This document shows positions 6,211 to 12,516 of a stretch of DNA of 15,190 bases, piece by piece. The stretch is from assembly GCA_963661325.1 (NCBI GenBank), contig CAVLBP010000057.1:1-15190 (forward strand). The letters are read 5' to 3'. A program made the position numbers and the translations under genes. The notes beneath the pieces are model-generated. The model was not told where the DNA came from, made no database searches, and saw nothing but the letters and a program-made list of their open reading frames with translations. The DNA is from Pararoseburia sp963661325 (lineage in GTDB: Bacteria; Bacillota; Clostridia; Lachnospirales; Lachnospiraceae). Position 1 is the first letter of the stretch, and each line of letters starts with the position of its first letter.

Positions 6211-6789
6211 TTATTCTTCTGCCTGTCCGTAAATGCCGTTGATCTTGACGGTAAAGACTGCCTCAGCCCCATTGAAACTCTTGGTCTCGCCATTATCGTC
6301 TGTATAAGAACGTCCATAATTTTCCGGGAATGTGACATTGACCTCAACGGTCTCTCCTACCTTATGACCTTCCAACTGCTCCTCAAAGTCATCGATAAAA
6401 GTATTGGATCCGATGGTCAGATCCTGTCCCTCTGCGGTTCCTCCCTGGAAAACATACCCATCAATACTGCCGGAATAATCGATATTGACCGTATCGCCTT
6501 CCTTTACTTCCAGACTGGTATCTGTCAGCAATGTCGTCTTTGTCGTATCCGAAGAATCCTGTGTGGTGGAATCCTCCTGGGTCGACGTATCTGTTGTTGT
6601 CTGCTGGGCATCCTCCGCCTCGGCAGCCTTCTGCTTACGGCTATCGATCACGCCATAGACGATCATGCCGACAAAAAATGCAACGATAAGTGCAATGATG
6701 ATGGCATTTCTCACCAAGCGCATGGTTGCCTGTTTTTTACGTTCTGCGGCTCTTCGCTCCTGTGCCATTTTCTTATTTTCTTTCTTCAT
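6211..6789 (-). CDS. Membrane-anchored FKBP-type peptidyl-prolyl isomerase
   Basis: The 192-residue protein has a Lys/Arg-rich cytoplasmic N-terminus (1-26), one hydrophobic segment (about 27-47) and a Thr/Ser/Asp/Gln-rich linker (about 60-92). A C-terminal FKBP domain follows (about 93-190). The FKBP part reads VKEGDTVNIDYSGSIDG, then FIDDFEEQLEGHKVGETVEV and NVTFPENYG, closest in style to the FKBP domain of trigger factor. With a positive N-terminus inside, the domain should lie outside the membrane. There it could assist folding of exported proteins, as PrsA-type foldases do; this is inference. The start at 6789 has AAGGAGG twelve bases upstream, longer than ideal, but no better in-frame start exists. 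Its promoter lies in the end of the metallophosphoesterase gene. It is the first gene of a run reaching the NYN protein. Confidence 0.88.
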   Translation of the reverse strand: MKKENKKMAQERRAAERKKQATMRLVRNAIIIALIVAFFVGMIVYGVIDSRKQKAAEAEDAQQTTTDTSTQEDSTTQDSSDTTKTTLLTDTSLEVKEGDTVNIDYSGSIDGYVFQGGTAEGQDLTIGSNTFIDDFEEQLEGHKVGETVEVNVTFPENYGRSYTDDNGETKSFNGAEAVFTVKINGIYGQAEE

Positions 6790-6824
6790 TTCGTATGATT
6801 ACCTCCTTAGATGATAACTCTTAT

Positions 6825-6853
6825 ATTATAATGAATCTTCCACATTCTGGCAA
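6825..6853 (-). promoter_or_regulatory. Promoter for the FKBP-reductase-NYN operon
   Basis: On the minus strand, -35 TTGCCA (6853-6848), a 17-base spacer and a perfect -10 TATAAT (6830-6825) predict a start near 6818 and a leader of 29 bases. It overlaps the stop codon and last codons of the metallophosphoesterase gene, so the downstream genes need not rely on readthrough from the ferredoxin operon. Confidence 0.65.
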
Positions 6854-7467
6854 CGGATAAGTCGCTGCTCAGTCAACGAGATCCACTCATCCAGACTGAG
6901 GGGCTGGTAGTCCGAATACATGCAAAAACAATTTATCATATGGGAAGAAAGGTTCTGCGTCCCACCACTGCGGTCTGTGATTTTGGTTTTTTCCACCATC
7001 TGCTGATACTGCTCGATCAGGCGCTCGTCATGGCTGTCATGCACATGCCCATAGAGCATATAAGTCCGCGGCTCCCCCTTTTTGTTTTTCAGATACTGCC
7101 CGTTATAGCAGGCAATGGGATAATGGGAAAGGACGACCTTGCGACCGTCATCATGGAGTTCTGCATAAGGATAGATCCAGCCAAAACGCTCCTTGTGAAA
7201 GGTCTTGCTCCGCAGATAGCGGTTGTCATGATTGCCGACGATCAGGAACAACTTGCCCTGCAAACGGTCTAAAAGGGCATTGGTCTGCTCGGCATTTCCC
7301 ATGGAAAGATCTCCTAAGATCACGATCTCGTCGCGGTTTCTGACCTTTTCATTCCATCTTTTTATCATATATTCATTCATTTCTTCCACGGAGGCAAAGC
7401 CCCTGTGATCCATTTCCCGGTTGAGTGCTTCATGGAAAAAATGACAATCCGCAATGTAATACCGCAT
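6826..7467 (-). CDS. Calcineurin-like metallophosphoesterase
   Basis: The 213-residue cytoplasmic protein has the full set of binuclear-metal motifs of this superfamily. These are Asp7-x-His9 (IADCHF), Asp53 (ILGDLS), Asn79-His80-Asp81 (VGNHD), His115 (LSHYP) and His141-x-His143 (YGHVHD). The DCHFFH start and the short compact fold place it with the small YfcE-unlike hydrolases often annotated simply as metallophosphoesterase or phosphoesterase. The natural substrate, a nucleotide, phosphodiester or phosphoprotein, cannot be read from the sequence. AAGGAG lies six bases before the ATG at 7467. It starts 10 bases after the YgjP-type peptidase gene and is the last gene of the ferredoxin operon. 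Its final codons carry the promoter of the next operon. Confidence 0.88.
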   Translation of the reverse strand: MRYYIADCHFFHEALNREMDHRGFASVEEMNEYMIKRWNEKVRNRDEIVILGDLSMGNAEQTNALLDRLQGKLFLIVGNHDNRYLRSKTFHKERFGWIYPYAELHDDGRKVVLSHYPIACYNGQYLKNKKGEPRTYMLYGHVHDSHDERLIEQYQQMVEKTKITDRSGGTQNLSSHMINCFCMYSDYQPLSLDEWISLTEQRLIRCQNVEDSL

Positions 7468-7477
7468 CCCTCTCTCC

Positions 7478-8059
7478 TTATGCTAACATGATATCGTTTA
7501 ATGTCCGCCGACATTCTTTATAATCTGGATAATAAGTCTCGACCTCCTGCCAGAAAGCCTTGGAATGGTCCATATGCCGGCGGTGCGCCAGTTCATGCAC
7601 CACGACGTAGTCTAACAATTCCTGCGGCAGATAAGCCAGTCGATAATTGAAATTAAGATTTCCCTTGCTGCTGCAACTGCCCCACCTGCTCTTTTGATTA
7701 CGCATAGAAATAGAGCCGTAGTCTATCCCCATGCAATCTGCATAGTAGTCTACGCGCTCTATTATCTTTTGCTTTGCTATTTTTTTGTCGGATGCCGTCA
7801 GGCTCTCCCATTCCGGGATGTCGTAAGGATTCTCCGCCAGATACTGTCTTCTTTCAAACATCCGGCTGCGGTTTTCCTCGATCCAGCGGGCGTGCGAAGT
7901 CACAAAGCGGCGGATGGTCCTGTCTGAAACCCGCATGGGTACACGCGCAAGGACGGATCCGTCCGTCCGGATCTGAAGTGCCATACTCCGCCGCTTGGAT
8001 CTTACGATCTCGACCTCGATCTCTTCATTTTCTAAGGCAATAATCAATTCTGTCAACAT
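7478..8059 (-). CDS. YgjP-type zinc metallopeptidase domain protein (DUF45/WLM-like)
   Basis: This 193-residue soluble protein contains the zinc motif His155-Glu156-x2-His159 (VVHELAHRRH) with the third ligand His165 (MDHSKAFW). It also carries the family's hallmark QKSRWGSCSSKGNLNFNYRL just before it (about 122-141). The N-terminal half (IVRSKRRSMALQIRTDGSVLARVP) is the beta-rich segment typical of YgjP/DUF45 proteins. Relatives are often found in restriction or stress-linked operons and are predicted proteases related to SprT and M48, but targets are not established. AAGGA is four to five bases before the ATG at 8059 and overlaps the stop codon region of the ferredoxin gene, six bases upstream, so the two are probably translationally coupled. 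Confidence 0.87.
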   Translation of the reverse strand: MLTELIIALENEEIEVEIVRSKRRSMALQIRTDGSVLARVPMRVSDRTIRRFVTSHARWIEENRSRMFERRQYLAENPYDIPEWESLTASDKKIAKQKIIERVDYYADCMGIDYGSISMRNQKSRWGSCSSKGNLNFNYRLAYLPQELLDYVVVHELAHRRHMDHSKAFWQEVETYYPDYKECRRTLNDIMLA

Positions 8060-8065
8060 TTTTCC

Positions 8066-8770
8066 TTAATCAAGGATCCTGCCATCAATGGAGATGGTCA
8101 CGACCTGCCAAGGAAGGAATTTGCCGCTGTTTTGTAAAGCGGTCTTGGCTGCATATTCCAGCCCTCCGCAACACGGTACTTCCATACGCACGATCGTCAC
8201 GCTCTTAATGTCATTTGCCTTGATGATCTCCGTTAATTTTTCACTGTAATCGATCGCATCCAACTTTGGACAGCCGATCAAAGTCACATGCCCCTTGATA
8301 AATTCCTCATGGAAGGATGCATAAGCATATGACGTACAGTCTGCTGCGATCAAAAGCCTTGCTCCGTCAAAATAAGGTGCCTGTGGCGGCGCCAGTTTGA
8401 TCTGCACCGGCCAGTTGGCAAGACGGCTGACACTTGCAGCCTTTGTTGCCGGCACATCTTCCGGCGCATCCTCATGTGCAATGGCTTTTGCCATGCTGCC
8501 CGGACATACAAATGGCTTGGTCTCTCCTTTGGCTGCTTCCATGCGCGCCTTGACTGCGACTTCGTCATAATCTGCCGCTTCTCTTTCAATGATATGGATG
8601 GCATCCATCGGACAATGTGGCAGACAGTCGCCAAGTCCGTCGCAATAATCGTCCTTGATGAGTTTTGCCTTGCCGTTTACGATCTCAATGGCTCCCTCGT
8701 GACAGGATGTCGCACAGGCGCCACATCCATTACATTTTTCTTCTTCAATATGAACAATCTTTCTTCTCAT
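8066..8770 (-). CDS. Ferredoxin-like protein with C-terminal PCCGG domain
   Basis: The 234-residue protein opens with a two-cluster ferredoxin domain. Motif one is C13-x2-C16-x2-C19-x3-C23. Motif two is C43-x2-Leu46-x2-C49-x3-C53-P, where the usual second Cys is leucine (YCDGLGDCLPHCP). A middle segment holds VCPGSMAK (Cys89), and the C-terminal domain (about 130-234) has LLIAADCTSYAY, LIGCPKLDAI and VPCCGGLEYA (Cys200 and Cys201). I recall this architecture in anaerobic Firmicutes, often near hcp (hybrid-cluster protein) and Crp/Fnr regulators, without a defined activity; electron transfer in redox or nitrosative stress is an inference. AAGGAG sits eight bases before the ATG. It heads the operon with the YgjP-type and metallophosphoesterase genes, and its promoter carries the dyad shared with the Crp/Fnr gene. 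Confidence 0.87.
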   Translation of the reverse strand: MRRKIVHIEEEKCNGCGACATSCHEGAIEIVNGKAKLIKDDYCDGLGDCLPHCPMDAIHIIEREAADYDEVAVKARMEAAKGETKPFVCPGSMAKAIAHEDAPEDVPATKAASVSRLANWPVQIKLAPPQAPYFDGARLLIAADCTSYAYASFHEEFIKGHVTLIGCPKLDAIDYSEKLTEIIKANDIKSVTIVRMEVPCCGGLEYAAKTALQNSGKFLPWQVVTISIDGRILD

Positions 8771-8804
8771 GATCTATTCTCCTTTTGTTTCCTAAGATGA
8801 CTCG

Positions 8805-8810
8805 ATCATA
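8805..8810 (-). promoter_or_regulatory. -10 element of the ferredoxin operon promoter
   Basis: TATGAT on the minus strand (8810-8805) predicts a start near 8798. The bases 17-18 upstream (CATATT or ACATAT) are a poor -35. An activator-dependent promoter fits this arrangement, with the dyad 8832-8847 centred at -41.5. Confidence 0.5.
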
Positions 8811-8830
8811 AGATATTTGTCCTAAAAAAT

Positions 8831-8848
8831 ATGTTGTATCTACAACAT
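8831..8848. promoter_or_regulatory. Perfect dyad ATGTTGTA-N2-TACAACAT, candidate Crp/Fnr activator site
   Basis: An 18-base perfect palindrome with eight-base arms and TC in the middle. Its core TGTTGT-N4-ACAACA is identical in half-sites and spacing to the dyad before the Crp/Fnr gene at 2261-2276. It overlaps the last codons and stop of the HAD phosphatase gene. It is followed on the minus strand by ATTTTTTA, so a weak terminator role for the HAD transcript is also possible, though the stem is AT-rich. Confidence 0.65.
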
Positions 8849-9634
8849 TTCATTTAAAATCTGACGCAAAACATCTTCCACGCGGTCGCAGCGATTGGCT
8901 TTGACATCCTCCATGGTCGGATTGCATTTTTGCATCAGATAAGGCTGTCCTACAAATTCCAACATAGAACGGTCATTTTCGTTGTCACCAAAGGCAACCA
9001 TTTCTTCCGGTGCGATCCCCATCTGCTGACCGATGGCTTCAAGTGCCGTTCCCTTATTGGCGCCGAGCGGCGCAAAATCCGCCCACTCATTACCGGATAC
9101 CATAAGCTGGCATCTTCCGGCAATCTGTTCCGTAAAGTATGCCGTCACCTGATCCCGGTAGTCCTTTGGGGTAAAATAAGATACCTTGATGATCGGCTCT
9201 GTGATCTCCTCCGGTGCCCCGATCACGGTCACATCATTTTTGATGTGGTTTCTCAGATAATCCACATAGTCCTCAGACTTTGGCACCACATAGCAGGTGC
9301 GCTCCCCGGAGATCAAGACTTCACATTTTGGATCGTCAATAACCATATGGCAAAGTTCCAAGGCTAAGGCACGGTCAAACTCCCGTTTGAGCAAGACCTT
9401 ATCCTTATAAAAGACCAAGGCTCCGTTTTCACAGAGATACATGACATCCCCATCCACCTTTTTGAACATATTATATAAGTTAAAATATTGTCTGCCGCTG
9501 GCAGGCACAAAGATCACGCCTTTTTTTGTCAGTGCCGTGATCAGTTCGATCGCCTCCTCGGAACAATCCGGCATATAATTCTGTAAAAGCGTGCCGTCCA
9601 GATCCGATGCGATCAGTTTTACCTTTTGCTTCAT
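8840..9634 (-). CDS. Cof-type HAD-IIB family sugar or nucleotide phosphatase
   Basis: The 264-residue cytoplasmic hydrolase shows the four HAD motifs. These are the nucleophile Asp11 and acid Asp13 in SDLDGTLL, Ser46 in PASGRQY, Lys194 in GANKGTAL, and Asp217 and Asp221 in FGDNENDRSML. The cap between about 85 and 185 is of the C2B type, which defines the Cof subfamily acting on phosphosugars, flavin or pyridoxal phosphates. The exact substrate is not predictable. AGGA-containing sequence about ten bases before the ATG at 9634 is a modest ribosome site. It starts 43 bases after the hybrid kinase stop with no promoter evident, so it is probably the last gene of the cls-kinase transcript. Its stop codon lies inside the operator dyad of the ferredoxin operon. 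Confidence 0.9.
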   Translation of the reverse strand: MKQKVKLIASDLDGTLLQNYMPDCSEEAIELITALTKKGVIFVPASGRQYFNLYNMFKKVDGDVMYLCENGALVFYKDKVLLKREFDRALALELCHMVIDDPKCEVLISGERTCYVVPKSEDYVDYLRNHIKNDVTVIGAPEEITEPIIKVSYFTPKDYRDQVTAYFTEQIAGRCQLMVSGNEWADFAPLGANKGTALEAIGQQMGIAPEEMVAFGDNENDRSMLEFVGQPYLMQKCNPTMEDVKANRCDRVEDVLRQILNEML

Positions 9635-9677
9635 TTCTAACCAATCCTATCCTTTTTCTCTTTTTCGCCTACCTATC

Positions 9678-12491
9678 TTAGCAGAAAGTCCGCAGGATTT
9701 CCACCTTACGCGCCGCAGAATCCCATGAAAATTCCGCCAGATCCTGTCCCAGTGTCGCCAGCACCGATGCTGCATCCACGCTCCATGCACTGTCCTGCAA
9801 CTGCTGGTAAAGGAAATCTACCGCCTGTAGATCCTGATTTTCCAGCGCCGACTGCATCATTTCCAAGAGATTTTCCTTGGTCTCCGCCGCCGTATCCTTG
9901 TGATCTTTGAAATAATCTGCCAAGTGCCTTCTGGCATCCTCGATCTGCTCCATAAGCATAGGATGCAGGGTCTGCACCGGATCGGTCTGTCCGCCGCCCA
10001 GGGCTATCTCTAGCAGGCGGGCTGTCTTTGACAAAAGCAGGGCTCCCACAGTTGCTGCCGTACCCTTTAGGGTATGGATGCAGCGTCTGTAGTCCTCTTT
10101 TGTCTCATCCGTCCATGCCATGTCAAAAAGAGTCGTCAACTTTTCCTGCGTTCTTGCAAGATCACGGGCAAATTCCTGCAAGCCGGTGCGATAGCGCGAT
10201 GGACTCTTCCAGATCAACATGGCATATTCCGCGTCAAACTCCTCGATCTGTGGCAGTTCCATATCTGCCTGCACCTGGTCTTTATCATCCATCTGCCCCT
10301 TTTCCACCAGATCTTTTGGCAGATAGGTAAGAAGCATCTTTTCCAGTTGATCGTATAGGATCGGCTTTGGCAAGAAGTCACAGAAGCCCTCTGTCAGATA
10401 CTTTTCTCTTGCACCCGCCGTCACATTTGCGGTCAACATGACGATCGGCACCTGCTGACAGAGATTGCCCTCATCCAAAAACATTTGCCGCCGCGTCTCG
10501 ATACCATCCATTTCCGGCATCATATGATCCAAAAAGATCAGATCATAGGCATGTTCTTTTGTCAGGCGCAGACACTGCGCACCGCTATCTGCCTCGGTGA
10601 TCTGTATCTTGCTCTCCTTTAAGAGTTCCACAAAGACACGACGGTTCATCTCATTGTCATCAACCAGAAGGATCCGGGCTTTTGGTGCCACAAACCCGGA
10701 GGAAAACTCCTCATATGCCACATTCTGTGCCACCATCTGCTCAAATTCCCCGATCGGTGTCGGATCCGCTACCGGCTGGTAGAGAACAAAGGAGAAGTCG
10801 CTGCCGACGCCTTCCTGGCTCCAGACATCTAATTTGCTTCCCATCAGTTGTAAGAGGGAAGAAGAAATGCTAAGTCCCAGACCGCTGCCCTCGATATGGC
10901 GGACTGCCGCCTCCTCCACACGGTCAAAGCGTTCATAGATCTGCGGGATCTTCTCCGGCTTGATGCCATTACCGGTATCTTTGACCGAAAAGCGCACGCC
11001 CAGATCTGCATTTTCCGTCGTATGCACCGGCTCCACAAAAAAGGTCACACTTCCCTGGGCGGTGTATTTGATCGCATTAGTCAGAAGATTGATCAAGACC
11101 TGGCGGATACGGATATCATCCCCGATATAGGCACGCGGCAGGGTCGGATCCACCACGACCTGAAAGGTCAGATTCTTTTTCTTTGCATGTGGCAACAACA
11201 TCTGATAGAGATCGGACAGCATATTGCCCAGATCATAATGTACCGGCAGGATATTGAGTTTTCCGGTCGATAACTTGGAGGAATCCAAAATGTCATTGAC
11301 CAGACTCAGCAGCATATTTGCCGCGCTCTCCACATCTTTTCCGTATTGCAAGATCTGTGGATCCTTTGCCTCGCGCAGGATCATCTCATTCATGCCCATG
11401 ATGGAGTTGATCGGGGTTCGCAGTTCGTGTGACATACTGGCGATAAAATCACTCTTTGCCTGATTGGCTTCGTTGGCGGCTGTCACAAGAGACTGGATCC
11501 GCTTCATCTGCTTTTCCTCATCCGTCATATCCATTAAGAGGATGGAATAGCCCATGAGGACGCCCTCCTCATAGATCTGGTCGATATGTACGTCATAGAC
11601 CTGCGCGCCTAAATACATCTTATTGGCGATCCCGGTACGCAGATAGGACAAAAGTTTGGTCTCGGTCAAAAGTTGTCCCTGCCGCTGTTCTCTCAGGGAT
11701 GGGAAAAGTTCTTTTGCCTTTGCATTTGCCTCTACAAAGCCGTAGTTTCCATTGACAATGATAATAGGCTCATGCATATTTTCAAAAATATTGTTGTGTG
11801 CCACTCGGGAGATGTCAAACATATCCTGCACCATGGCAGAAGAAAAGAAAAGGATGATACCTACCGCGGTCAAAGATGGAATGAGTTCATAGCCCCGATC
11901 CAGTCCCGAAAGACGGATAGGGACGACCACAAAAGGCAAGAGGACGCAGAAAAAGAGCATCTTGCAACTGCGGCGATACTTTTCATCCTTTGCCTCACGC
12001 CAGCCCTGAAGTGCCAGTCCCGCGCAGGCAAAGATCTGCACCGCTTCGTAGACCGAATTGAAATAAATGGCCGGTCCATAGACTCTTTGCAGATAGGTCA
12101 GACTGCCTGCGGTCACATAATAAACATCCCGATAAAAGAGCGTATGATACTGGCAGGTCCAGGCACTGAGCATAACAATGATATCCGCTAAGAGCATGAC
12201 ACCGACCAGATGACCGGGTATCTTTTTACCGGTATAGCGCATACAAAAAAGGAGAAAAAAGGTATCAATAAATGCCACACCGATATAACGCAGTTTCATG
12301 ATCAGCAAGGTGGCAGAAATCGAATCTGCCTGTATTTCCATCAGATATGCCGCATTTTCGATCAGGCATAAAAAAGCCACGATCAGCATCAATTTGGACA
12401 GACGGTTGGACTTTTGGATCCCTGCCGCCAGAACAAAGGCGATACAGGCGATCGTCACGATTGCTTGAAAAATTAAGATTCCCTGACCCAT
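9678..12491 (-). CDS. Hybrid sensor histidine kinase, 7TM-PAS-HisKA-HATPase-REC-Hpt
   Basis: This 937-residue membrane kinase carries a complete internal phosphorelay. About residues 1-225 form a seven-helix membrane sensor of the HisKA_7TM type. A PAS-like segment follows (about 232-325, NIFENMHEPIIIVNGNYGFVEAN). The HisKA domain has phospho-acceptor His355 in SMSHELRTPINSIMG. The ATPase domain has Asn472 (LTNAIKYT), DTGNGI (505-510) and GSGLGL (535-540). The receiver domain has Asp611-Asp612, phospho-acceptor Asp655 (FLDHMMPEMDG), Thr687 and Lys709. The Hpt domain has His806 (CIHTLKGTAATVG). A further helical tail of about 65 residues ends the protein. No DNA-binding partner lies in the window, so the output protein and the signal are unknown. 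GGAG lies 15 bases before the ATG, so initiation may be weak or use the nearer GAGAG. It follows cardiolipin synthase by 25 bases. Confidence 0.92.
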   Translation of the reverse strand: MGQGILIFQAIVTIACIAFVLAAGIQKSNRLSKLMLIVAFLCLIENAAYLMEIQADSISATLLIMKLRYIGVAFIDTFFLLFCMRYTGKKIPGHLVGVMLLADIIVMLSAWTCQYHTLFYRDVYYVTAGSLTYLQRVYGPAIYFNSVYEAVQIFACAGLALQGWREAKDEKYRRSCKMLFFCVLLPFVVVPIRLSGLDRGYELIPSLTAVGIILFFSSAMVQDMFDISRVAHNNIFENMHEPIIIVNGNYGFVEANAKAKELFPSLREQRQGQLLTETKLLSYLRTGIANKMYLGAQVYDVHIDQIYEEGVLMGYSILLMDMTDEEKQMKRIQSLVTAANEANQAKSDFIASMSHELRTPINSIMGMNEMILREAKDPQILQYGKDVESAANMLLSLVNDILDSSKLSTGKLNILPVHYDLGNMLSDLYQMLLPHAKKKNLTFQVVVDPTLPRAYIGDDIRIRQVLINLLTNAIKYTAQGSVTFFVEPVHTTENADLGVRFSVKDTGNGIKPEKIPQIYERFDRVEEAAVRHIEGSGLGLSISSSLLQLMGSKLDVWSQEGVGSDFSFVLYQPVADPTPIGEFEQMVAQNVAYEEFSSGFVAPKARILLVDDNEMNRRVFVELLKESKIQITEADSGAQCLRLTKEHAYDLIFLDHMMPEMDGIETRRQMFLDEGNLCQQVPIVMLTANVTAGAREKYLTEGFCDFLPKPILYDQLEKMLLTYLPKDLVEKGQMDDKDQVQADMELPQIEEFDAEYAMLIWKSPSRYRTGLQEFARDLARTQEKLTTLFDMAWTDETKEDYRRCIHTLKGTAATVGALLLSKTARLLEIALGGGQTDPVQTLHPMLMEQIEDARRHLADYFKDHKDTAAETKENLLEMMQSALENQDLQAVDFLYQQLQDSAWSVDAASVLATLGQDLAEFSWDSAARKVEILRTFC

Positions 12492-12516
12492 ACTCTCTTT
12501 TGTATACTCCTCTTTT

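Noticed and set aside
6364..6798. Plus-strand open frame of 144 codons, Cys and Leu rich
   Set aside because: It mirrors the FKBP protein's linker and membrane segment on the opposite strand; the FKBP frame has clear domains.
11673..12191. Plus-strand open frame of 172 codons
   Set aside because: It is antisense to the membrane and PAS part of the kinase, whose domains are clear; no ribosome site or family features.
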